Program-made: the position numbers and the translations under genes
The notes under the pieces: model-generated
What the model was told of the DNA's origin: nothing
Database searches by the model: none
What the model saw: the letters and a program-made list of their open reading frames with translations, nothing else
Origin: an uncultured Candidatus Competibacteraceae bacterium
Lineage (GTDB): Bacteria > Pseudomonadota > Gammaproteobacteria > Competibacterales > Competibacteraceae
Direction: 5' to 3'
DNA: 23,626 bases
NCBI GenBank assembly: GCA_937960715.1
Contig: CALGOO010000186.1
Coordinates: forward strand, 1-23,626
In this document: positions 7,504 to 14,737 of the stretch, piece by piece
Position numbering within the stretch: the stretch's first letter is position 1
Layout: each line of letters begins with the position of its first letter

Positions 7504-7611
7504 CAGGCAAAACATGCCTTCACTCTTAGCTTTTCGCTGGCAACGCCAAGGAAATACTAGACTCGGTTTTCCCACGGTCAAGGCAATTCGTGAAATTGAA
7601 AATACAAAATA

Positions 7612-7636
7612 CCCGCCTCCCGGGTCAGGGAGCGGG
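7612..7636 (-). terminator. Hairpin with T-rich tail (second candidate terminator after the SDR gene)
   Basis: On the minus strand, CCCGCTCCC pairs with GGGAGGCGGG across a short loop, with one bulge. It is followed by TATTTTGTATTTT. It lies about 160 bases past the SDR stop and so may back up the terminator at 7729-7747. Confidence 0.5.
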
Positions 7637-7728
7637 AATAAAGGAAGGAAAATCGTTATTTCCGGCGGAATTCAAGTTTGGAAAAGCGGCTCAAGCGTTC
7701 AAGCCGAGTCCGAAAGCCGATATAAAAT

Positions 7729-7747
7729 CCCCCGGTTTTACCGGGGG
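7729..7747 (-). terminator. Rho-independent-type terminator of the SDR gene
   Basis: CCCCCGGT-three-base loop-ACCGGGGG is a perfect eight-bp stem. On the minus strand it is followed by GATTTTATA. It begins 50 bases after the SDR stop codon at 7797-7799, the expected place for a terminator of the leftward unit. Confidence 0.7.
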
Positions 7748-7796
7748 CGATTGAGCCGCCCGCGGCTTCTGACCACCGCGGACCATGGACAAGCAG

Positions 7797-8591
7797 TTAT
7801 TTGGCCCGCTGCCGCGACCCGTAAGTCACACCACCGGTAACCTCAATCGTGGTTGCATCGATCGCATCGTTCTCGACGATATGCCGAACCGTCGCGGCGA
7901 TCTCCTCCGGCTCCACCAGGCGCCCGATATGGACATCCTTCAGGATGACGTTGAGCGCATCCTGATTCATGCCCTTCAGGATGGGCGTGGCCGTGTAGCC
8001 GGGAGCGACGGCGGCTATGCGGATATCCTTGAGACCCCTCATCGCGAACTCGCCAGCCAGGATCTTGGGCCACAGCGCGACCGCCGCCTTGGTGGAAGAG
8101 TAGTTGATCTGTCCGACCTGACCGGTGAGATTGATGGACGAGGTCAGCACGACGACTCCCTTGTAGCCGTTGTCAACCATCCTTCTCACGCCTTCGCGCA
8201 CCGTCAAAAAGGCGCCGACGAGATTGACATCGATCACCGACCTAAACGCGTCGAGACTCATGACGCTTTTGACCTTGCCCGTCTTATCCGGATTGACCAT
8301 CAAGCTGTCGTTGATAATTCCGGCATTGGCGAAAACGACATTGATGGCGCCGAATTTTTCGATGGCGGTATCCATCAGTTTCGCGACATCCTCTTCCTTG
8401 GCGATGCTGCCAGCAACCCCAACCGCTTCTCCACCGGCAGACTGAATCTCGCCGACGACTCGGTCGAGACCGGCTTGGTTCACGTCGCCCAAGACGACCT
8501 TCGCGCCGCCTTTGGCGAAATCCTTGGCAACCGTCTCGCCGATACCGCTGGCGCCGCCGGTGATAACGATCACGCTACCTTTTACTTGCAT
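7797..8591 (-). CDS. Short-chain dehydrogenase/reductase, possible 3-ketoacyl-CoA reductase
   Basis: This 264-residue Rossmann-fold oxidoreductase carries the nucleotide-binding motif TGGASGIG (11-18), NAG (89-91), N123, and the S151/Y164/K168 catalytic set in YSSTK. An acidic D36 at the end of the second strand usually favours NAD(H) over NADP(H), unlike typical NADPH-dependent PhaB. GGAGAGAG lies just before the ATG. It sits between a PhaC-like gene and phaEC, so reduction of 3-ketoacyl-CoA to the hydroxyacyl monomer is a reasonable guess. A 3-hydroxybutyrate-dehydrogenase-like or unrelated alcohol dehydrogenase role cannot be excluded. SDR membership is certain; the substrate is not. Confidence 0.88.
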   Translation of the reverse strand: MQVKGSVIVITGGASGIGETVAKDFAKGGAKVVLGDVNQAGLDRVVGEIQSAGGEAVGVAGSIAKEEDVAKLMDTAIEKFGAINVVFANAGIINDSLMVNPDKTGKVKSVMSLDAFRSVIDVNLVGAFLTVREGVRRMVDNGYKGVVVLTSSINLTGQVGQINYSSTKAAVALWPKILAGEFAMRGLKDIRIAAVAPGYTATPILKGMNQDALNVILKDVHIGRLVEPEEIAATVRHIVENDAIDATTIEVTGGVTYGSRQRAK

Positions 8592-8716
8592 AATCTCTCT
8601 CCAGTTTTATTATTGAAGTCATTGGCCACACGGTCAAAACCGGTTGGGATCGTTTTTTTCATCCCGAACGTCTCCCGCTCCCATTTCGACCGCGCAACCC
8701 GGTCGCGGCGTAATAA

Positions 8717-10243
8717 TTACGCGGCTTTTTCTTTCTTATCCACGCCTTCCTTGCCTTCTCCCTTGCCCTCTCTATCAAGATTGAGCTGATAGCGGACGGG
8801 ACCGATCATTCCATTAAACTCTCCATGCAAGGGGCATTTGGATTTTTCGCTCGCGAAGCTGGTCAAGATTCCCACGTGTCCCCCAGGGAATTCCGTGATC
8901 TGCAAAACGCCATCTTCCTCGAGGAACGGGACGGCGGCCAGCGCGCAATCCCGATCCACCAAACTGTCGTCCTTGGAGTACGCCAAAAACCAGCGCACGC
9001 CCAGCTTCTTGAGATCGTGCAGGTTGAGCGGCTTGCCGAATAGCGAAACCGGCAGCGTGCCGTCGGGAGCGATGGGCACCTTGAAGGTCTTGCCGCTCAT
9101 TTCCGCGATGGCCACCGGCAAATGCACCCGTTCCTCGCGCAACCAGCGATTGATGGCGGCGGCCGTCTTGCCGGGATTGCCGCCGGTATCCTTGTACATG
9201 GACTTGACGTTATACATGGCGACCAGGGGCGCTTCCTTGCTGATGGCCAGCAGTTTCATGCCCAGACTCATCACATCGCCGTTGACGACCCTGTTACCGT
9301 TGCTCAGGGTTTCGTAGGCGTATTCCATGCCCACGCCGGACGGCATACCACTCATGTACTCGCCCAGGGAGGCGGATTTAGTGCCATCCACCGGCGTGAC
9401 GCCGGTGATCAGCGCGTCGACCACACCCTGCAGCTTGCCCGACAGGACATTGATGAGAGAGATATAGCCGCCTTGACAGATTCCGTTCAAGGTGACCGGA
9501 CGCCCGTGCTTTTCCTTGAGAAACTGGCACAAGTCGCGCGTCTGCTCGCAGTCGTCCTCACAAGATATCGTTTGCACCGCCGGAGTGATGTCGATGTCCT
9601 TGACTTCCCGGACGTAGGTGGGAATGCCTTGGTTGGCGAACGCGTGCGCGTAGCTCTTTCCCTCGCCCGGAAGGAAGCTGAGGATGTGGACCCCCAGCAT
9701 GTACGGCGGCACCAGCAGGGTCGGCTTGCCTTTTTCGTTGACCACGACGCCCGGTTTGGTGGGAAGCACCTGATACATCCGGAAGCAGGGCGTTTCCTTG
9801 ACCAGCTTGTAGCCATCCGACCCGAACTGAAAGCCAAACTCGTATTTCATGCTTTCGATCGCTTTCGGGAAGTCGAACGCGACCGCCTCCATGGCGTCGG
9901 CTTCCCTGGCGGCAAACTCGCCTACCGTTTCACCATCGCCGCCGACCAGCGTCCTGACCAGCGCATCGACGCCATCGAGAATCTGGTCGGTGTGAAACTC
10001 CATCATCTTGCTGGAACTGCTTATGGCGATTTGCATACCCAGTTCCAGATTGTGCCTCAACAGCAACGGCCAATCCCTAAGCGGCGGCGGGTTGCTGCGC
10101 ATTCCGTGCAAGGCTGTCTTGGCGCCAGCCAGGTACATCGAATCGAAATCATGCCGATGTTGGTCAAAGGCCGCCGTCCACGCAAGACCGTATCGGGCAA
10201 TATTGAACGCGATTTCGGGGGATTGTCTGATCAGGTTAAACAT
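8717..10243 (-). CDS. PhaC-like alpha/beta hydrolase (second, atypical PHA synthase candidate)
   Basis: This 508-residue protein has a PHA-synthase-type active site: NGICQGGY with C256, SKDDSLVD with D425/D426, and FPGGHVGIL with H456. The spacings from Cys to Asp (about 170) and Asp to His (about 30) are close to those of the nearby PhaC (160 and 29). Sequence outside these motifs is clearly different. There is a roughly 170-residue N-terminal region absent from class III PhaC, and a very charged C-terminal tail rich in E, G and K. It is shorter than class I PhaC (about 590). AGGAGA lies seven bases before the ATG, supporting the start. The SDR gene follows 125 bases downstream. It could be a synthase partner, a copolymer-specific synthase, or an intracellular depolymerase-like enzyme. 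The cysteine nucleophile argues for the synthase family. Confidence 0.8.
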   Translation of the reverse strand: MFNLIRQSPEIAFNIARYGLAWTAAFDQHRHDFDSMYLAGAKTALHGMRSNPPPLRDWPLLLRHNLELGMQIAISSSSKMMEFHTDQILDGVDALVRTLVGGDGETVGEFAAREADAMEAVAFDFPKAIESMKYEFGFQFGSDGYKLVKETPCFRMYQVLPTKPGVVVNEKGKPTLLVPPYMLGVHILSFLPGEGKSYAHAFANQGIPTYVREVKDIDITPAVQTISCEDDCEQTRDLCQFLKEKHGRPVTLNGICQGGYISLINVLSGKLQGVVDALITGVTPVDGTKSASLGEYMSGMPSGVGMEYAYETLSNGNRVVNGDVMSLGMKLLAISKEAPLVAMYNVKSMYKDTGGNPGKTAAAINRWLREERVHLPVAIAEMSGKTFKVPIAPDGTLPVSLFGKPLNLHDLKKLGVRWFLAYSKDDSLVDRDCALAAVPFLEEDGVLQITEFPGGHVGILTSFASEKSKCPLHGEFNGMIGPVRYQLNLDREGKGEGKEGVDKKEKAA

Positions 10244-10970
10244 TTTATTTTCTCCTGGGTTGCTAACAGCTAGCCGATACCCTGCAACAAATCAGTGGGT
10301 TCTCCACATCCGCCCCAAAAAGCCATCTGGTAAGAATGCTTCGGTGCTTTTCAGGGAACATCTTTTACTTCTCATCAAGAAAAACATCCAAACGGCGATA
10401 CCAACGATTTTGCGGTTTCAGCCAACCACCGATTAAAGAGTCAGTTCATTGAGCCGCAAGGGATATTGAAACAGTTTTCTTTTGATCGTACTTGGGAGGT
10501 ACTTTATTCGGACGGGCTGACAGCCTAAGAGAGCATTCAAGTCGTTCGATTGTTTTTTCGGCACCATCGGAGCCTTTCATGGCTCGAACTCCGCCGGTTA
10601 TGACAAACCATCTATTTTGCCTGAAAAAACTTTTGCCAGGCGGCGATTGATAATGAGGAACAGTCATCGAAAACCCGGGAATAACCACCGCCCTTACACT
10701 CGGCCATAAAAATATCTCTAGGGAATTTATGATATTACATCGAACAAAACAATGCAACAACACATTGTGTCAAGCAAGATTATCGACACTGTGGAGTCAT
10801 CCGCTCTGGATCGTCGAAGCGCATAAGCAGCCGAACCAATCATCGCGCGACACCCCCTACCTTAAGACGAAGCCGTGGCCAACCGCCCACGGTTAGGCGG
10901 CGGACTTGAGCAGCAAAGGTGGTGCTGGCCAACCAAGCCGGCCGGAAGCCGGCTCCACCCTCATCGACGC
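10244..10970. other. Long intergenic region without a convincing gene
   Basis: This 727-base stretch is visibly AT-richer than the flanks. A 105-codon frame (10446-10763, minus) is open, but it has no Shine-Dalgarno, no recognisable motif and an atypical composition, so it is not called. The left end should carry the promoter of the PhaC-like gene. The right end holds short inverted repeats (near 10873-10892 and 10936-10954) downstream of the old yellow enzyme gene. An odd palindrome, ACACA-T-TGTGT, lies near 10760. Confidence 0.5.
10936..10954. terminator. GC-rich hairpin downstream of the old yellow enzyme gene
   Basis: AGCCGGC-five-base loop-GCCGGCT is a perfect seven-bp stem, 17 bases past the stop codon at 10971-10973. 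It lacks a strong T-run, so it may be a REP-like element rather than an intrinsic terminator. Confidence 0.4.
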
Positions 10971-12065
10971 TCACGCCAGCGCCGGATAATCCACGTAGCC
11001 CTTCTCGCCGCCCTGATAGAACGTGTCCGGATCGGGCGCGTTCAGTGGCGCACCGCGCCGGAACCGTTCCGGCAAATCCGGGTTGGCGATGAACAGTCTG
11101 CCGAACGCCACGGCGTCGCAGCGATCCCCGGCCACCCACGCTGCGGCCCGGCCCTGATCGAAGCCGCCATTGGACAACAGCGGCGCCTGGCACAGCGGCC
11201 GGAAATGTCCGGCCACGTCGGGCACCGCACCCACCGCGCCGTCCAACTGGTTCGGCATGAACGGCTCGCTGAGATGGACATAGGCCAGGCCGTAACCGCT
11301 GGCGCAACGGATCAGCGACTCGAACATCGGCACGGTGTCTTCATCCACCGTCATGCCATGCATGTTGTTCATCATCGGGTTGAGGCGGATGCCGACCCGG
11401 TCGAACGGCAATTCCCGCCCCACCGCATCCAGAACCTCGAACAAAAACCGGCCCCGGTTTTCACGGGAACCGCCATACTCATCGGTGCGCGCGTTGGAAC
11501 AGCGGGCGAAAAACTGGTGGAACAAATAGCCATTGGACGAGTGAATCTCCACTCCGTCGAACCCGGCGGCCACCGTATGGCGCGCGGCGCGCTGGAAGTC
11601 GGTGACAATTTCGGCGATGTTCTCTCGGCTGAGCGCGCGGGGCGTGACGGTCGGCTGTAACTCCTTCCCCGAAAACATCCGCCAGCTCGGGTTGATCGCC
11701 GAGGGCGCGACCGGCGCCTCGCCACCGTGAAAGTCCGGCAGGGACAGTCGGCCGCAGTGCCAGATTTGACAGACGATCAACCCACCCGCCCGATGCACGG
11801 CATCCGTCACCCGCCGCCAGCCGGCCACCTGCGCGTCCGACCAGATGCCGGGCGTGTAGGGATAGCCGCGCGCCTGGGGCGACACGATGGTGCCCTCGGA
11901 GATGATCAGCCCCGCGCCGGCGCGCTGCGCGTAGTAGCGGGCCATCAGATCGGTCGGCGCAGCCTCCGGATTATCGGCCCGACAACGGGTCAACGGGGCC
12001 ATGATGACGCGGTTTTTCAGGGAGAGAGCGCCCAGTCGCACCGGGGCGAGCAGTTTCGATGCCAT
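10971..12065 (-). CDS. Old yellow enzyme family alkene reductase
   Basis: This 364-residue FMN-dependent TIM-barrel protein is of the OYE/NemA family, which reduces activated C=C bonds of enals, enones, maleimides or nitro compounds with NAD(P)H. The N-terminus (LLAPVRLGALSLKNRVIMAPLTR) is canonical. The substrate-binding and catalytic set is in VEIHSSNGYL (H175, N178, proton donor Y180). The ARTDEYGGSRENRGRF segment is also diagnostic. The open frame extends to 12842, but the family N-terminus fixes the ATG at 12065. Everything beyond it is antisense to the SulP gene. The gene is divergent from SulP across a 132-base spacer. The physiological substrate is unknown; detoxification of electrophiles is usual for the family. 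Confidence 0.94.
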   Translation of the reverse strand: MASKLLAPVRLGALSLKNRVIMAPLTRCRADNPEAAPTDLMARYYAQRAGAGLIISEGTIVSPQARGYPYTPGIWSDAQVAGWRRVTDAVHRAGGLIVCQIWHCGRLSLPDFHGGEAPVAPSAINPSWRMFSGKELQPTVTPRALSRENIAEIVTDFQRAARHTVAAGFDGVEIHSSNGYLFHQFFARCSNARTDEYGGSRENRGRFLFEVLDAVGRELPFDRVGIRLNPMMNNMHGMTVDEDTVPMFESLIRCASGYGLAYVHLSEPFMPNQLDGAVGAVPDVAGHFRPLCQAPLLSNGGFDQGRAAAWVAGDRCDAVAFGRLFIANPDLPERFRRGAPLNAPDPDTFYQGGEKGYVDYPALA

Positions 12066-12197
12066 GCGGTTGAAGACCTCGGGTGGAATACGGGTGATGA
12101 GGGGTTTGGATTCTATACTTGCGGGGCACTCGGCAACCACCGTCGAAAAACGGCTTCGCTCGCCGCGACCCACCTGTTCCTGGAACCGCCCCGACCC

Positions 12198-14345
12198 TTG
12201 AAATTTCCGACTGCTCTCCTCGCCGACCTGCGCGGCGGCCTGGTCGGCGCCGCCGTGGTGCTGCCGCAAGCCACCGCCTTCGGCGTGACCGTGTTCGCCG
12301 CCTCGCTGGGAACCGCGCCCGGCGCGCTGGCCGGACTGGTCGGCGCCATTCTCCTGCTGCTGATTTCCGGCGGCTTCGGCGGCGCGGTCGGCCTGATCAG
12401 CGGCCCGACCGGTCCCAGCATGGCGCTGTTGAGCGGCACGGCGGCCATTCTCGCCGGCGCTGGCCTCACCCCCACCGCTATCGCCCCGGCCCTGTTCGCC
12501 GTCACCGTCCTCGCCGGCTCGATGCAGTTGTTGCTTGCACTGGTCGGCGGCGGCCGGTTGATGAAATTCATCCCCTATCCCGTCATCGCTGGCCTGACCA
12601 CCGGCACCGGTTTGCTGTTGATCCGGTCCCAGTTCAAACCCCTGCTCGGCGTCCATCACGCCGACGCCTGGTCCGAGTGGCATTGGCTCCCCATCACCAC
12701 CGCGACCACCGCCTTCGTCATGGCCCGCTTCGCGCCCCGTTTCCTTCCCTGGCTGCCCGGCCCCATCGCCGCCCTGATCGGCGGAACCGCGTTGTTTCAA
12801 GCAACGCTCCATTGCACCACTCTTCCCTCCGCGCCGGCGCACTGGGTCATCGGCGTCCTGCCGGCGCCAGCGGACTTCCGCCCCGCCCTTGATTCGCTCG
12901 CCGCTTGGGTCGACCTGCCCTGGCCGCTGATCCTGAACGCCGCCTTCGCCCTGGCGGTGTTGTGCTCCCTCAACACGCTACTGACGGCGGTGCTGGCCGA
13001 CACCGCCACCGGCCTGCGCCACGACGCTCGGCGCGAGTTGCTGGCGCAAAGCGTGGGGCAGATGCTGACCGGGCTGGCCGGCGGCATGGCCGGCTCGGCC
13101 AGCGTGGGCGGCACCGCCGCCGCCGTTCAGGCCGGTGCCCGCCGCTGGGCCGCCCTGGGCGCCGGGCTGGTTTTGCTGCTCCTGTTGCTGTTCGCTGGCC
13201 GGACCGGGCAATGGCTGCCCACCAGCGCCCTGGCCGGCATCATCCTGGCCTCGGCGCTCAACCTGCTGGACCGGGACATCCTGGCCTGGCTACGCCGCCG
13301 CCGCACCCGGCTGGACGCGGCCATCGCGGTGCTGGTGACTGGCGTCACCCTGGGCTACGACCTGATGGTCGCGGTGCTGGTCGGGCTGGCCATCGCCATC
13401 CTGCTGTTCATCCGTCAGCAAAGCCGAGTGCCGATCATCCATCGCCGGCTGACCGGAGCCGAGCGGCATTCGGTGCGGCAGCGCCCGGCGGAACAGGCCG
13501 AACTGCTCGTTCGCCATGGTGACCGCATCGTGCTTTATCAATTGCGCGGCACCCTGTTCTTCGCCAAGGCCGATCAACTGTTCGAGGACCTGTTGCCCGA
13601 TCTCGACCGGCCCGCCTGGGTCATCCTCCACCTGCGGCGGGTCATTCAGATCGACTTTTCCAGCGCGCGGCTGCTGCAACAAATCGCCGCGCGGCTGGAG
13701 CGGCACGGCGGCGAACTGCTGTTTTGCGAGGTGCGCGAGGATTTGGGTTTGGGCCGCGAGGTCGAACGCACCCTGCGCAAGCTCAGCCTGCGACCGGAGC
13801 GGCTCAACGTCAAAACCTTCGCCGCCGCCGACCTGGCGCTGGAATACGCCGAGAACGCCCTGCTCGACGCGCTGGGGGTCGCGCCGACCGTGCTGGAGCA
13901 GCGCGTTCCCCTGGAAGCGCTGGACTTGTGCCGCGCCATGAAGCCGGCGGAAATCGCCGCGCTCGCCGCCGCGCTGCGACCTTGCCTGCTCGAACGCGGC
14001 CAACGGCTGTTCGCGGCCGGCGATGCCGGCGCGGAGTTGTATCTGGTGCTGCGCGGCCGGGTGGACATCCGCCTGCCCGCCGCGGACGACCGTTACAAGC
14101 GGCTGGCGATCTACGGTCCCGGCACGATGTTCGGCGACATCGCCTTTCTCGATCCGGGTCCGCGCGCCGCCGAGGCGGTGGCGGTCAGGTCGAGCGAACT
14201 GTTGATGCTCGGTCGGGCGGATTTCGACCGGCTGCGGAACGACCATCCGGACGCCGCCATCGCCCTGCTACTGGCGCTCGGCCAGCAACAAAGCCGCGCT
14301 CTGCGCTGGAGCGCCCAGGAAATCCAGCGGCTGATTCAGTGGTGA
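12198..14345 (+). CDS. SulP-family anion permease fused to STAS and cyclic-nucleotide-binding domains
   Basis: This 715-residue inner-membrane transporter has three parts. Residues 1 to about 420 are strongly hydrophobic with many helices and the SulP signature region SGPTGPSMALLSG. About 435-560 is a STAS domain (IVLYQLRGTLFFAKADQLF, IDFSSARLL). About 580-710 is a Crp-like cyclic-nucleotide-binding domain with a well-kept phosphate-binding cassette, FGDIAFLDPGPRAAE, where R656 would contact the nucleotide phosphate. SulP proteins carry sulfate, bicarbonate or other anions; the substrate cannot be read from sequence. The start is uncertain. The frame is open far upstream, but no ATG or GTG lies near the first helix. 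TTG at 12198 (TTGAAATTTCCG) places the start directly before it. The 3' end overlaps the convergent membrane-protein gene by ten bases. Confidence 0.88.
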   Translation: MKFPTALLADLRGGLVGAAVVLPQATAFGVTVFAASLGTAPGALAGLVGAILLLLISGGFGGAVGLISGPTGPSMALLSGTAAILAGAGLTPTAIAPALFAVTVLAGSMQLLLALVGGGRLMKFIPYPVIAGLTTGTGLLLIRSQFKPLLGVHHADAWSEWHWLPITTATTAFVMARFAPRFLPWLPGPIAALIGGTALFQATLHCTTLPSAPAHWVIGVLPAPADFRPALDSLAAWVDLPWPLILNAAFALAVLCSLNTLLTAVLADTATGLRHDARRELLAQSVGQMLTGLAGGMAGSASVGGTAAAVQAGARRWAALGAGLVLLLLLLFAGRTGQWLPTSALAGIILASALNLLDRDILAWLRRRRTRLDAAIAVLVTGVTLGYDLMVAVLVGLAIAILLFIRQQSRVPIIHRRLTGAERHSVRQRPAEQAELLVRHGDRIVLYQLRGTLFFAKADQLFEDLLPDLDRPAWVILHLRRVIQIDFSSARLLQQIAARLERHGGELLFCEVREDLGLGREVERTLRKLSLRPERLNVKTFAAADLALEYAENALLDALGVAPTVLEQRVPLEALDLCRAMKPAEIAALAAALRPCLLERGQRLFAAGDAGAELYLVLRGRVDIRLPAADDRYKRLAIYGPGTMFGDIAFLDPGPRAAEAVAVRSSELLMLGRADFDRLRNDHPDAAIALLLALGQQQSRALRWSAQEIQRLIQW

Positions 14346-14707
14346 GGAAAACCCCGAGTCAACAGTACCGTCAGGATCGCGTGCAGGACGACCGCCGGCC
14401 ACAGTAGCAAGCCGGCCGAACCGCCCGCGAAGCCAAGGTAGGCGAGATACAGCGTGACGGCCGCGCTGTAGGTCAACATGCCGGACCGTGGGGTACCGGG
14501 CCAGCAGGCAAGCCCAAGGGCGACCAGGGCGATGCCGGCCACGCGGGCGACGGGTATGGCGACGCCGGTCAGTTCCTCGCCCAGCAACAACCGCCCGACC
14601 AGCCCTGGAACGATCAGCAAAGCCAAGCCAGTCCCGGCTTCACCGACGGCGGCGAAGATCAGCACCCCTTTCATGGCCTGGTCGCGATACTGCGTCGCCT
14701 CTCTCAC
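14336..14707 (-). CDS. Small four-helix membrane protein of unknown function
   Basis: The 123-residue product is almost entirely hydrophobic, with about four predicted membrane helices (near residues 13-35, 48-67, 76-92 and 98-117) separated by short polar turns. I do not recognise a family. The longest frame begins at GTG 14707; an ATG at 14674 (MKGVLIFAAVGEAG) is an equally reasonable start and gives 112 residues. Neither has a strong Shine-Dalgarno. The gene begins 30 bases after the arylsulfatase stop on the same strand, so the two are probably cotranscribed. Its end overlaps the SulP gene end by ten bases. Confidence 0.7.
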   Translation of the reverse strand: MREATQYRDQAMKGVLIFAAVGEAGTGLALLIVPGLVGRLLLGEELTGVAIPVARVAGIALVALGLACWPGTPRSGMLTYSAAVTLYLAYLGFAGGSAGLLLWPAVVLHAILTVLLTRGFPHH

Positions 14708-14737
14708 AGGCGACCCGGCTCACCTGACCGATAGCCA

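Larger units (their letters stand above)
7443..7796. other. Intergenic region between the SDR gene and phaE
   Basis: This 354-base spacer has lower G+C than its surroundings and no convincing gene. It holds a terminator hairpin near the SDR stop, a second hairpin at 7612-7636, and a 21-bp dyad at 7483-7503 close to phaE. It therefore probably separates two leftward transcription units and carries the phaE promoter. Confidence 0.6.

Noticed and set aside
7514..7840. 108-codon plus-strand frame across the SDR-phaE spacer
   Set aside because: It overlaps two terminator hairpins and the end of the SDR gene, and has no protein motif.
10446..10763. 105-codon minus-strand frame in the large intergenic region
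   Set aside because: It has no Shine-Dalgarno and no recognisable domain, and its surroundings look non-coding. It could be a decayed gene, but nothing supports a call.
12066..12842. N-terminal extension of the old yellow enzyme frame (about 260 residues)
   Set aside because: The extension is low-complexity G/Q/E-rich sequence antisense to the SulP membrane domain. The family N-terminus begins at 12065.
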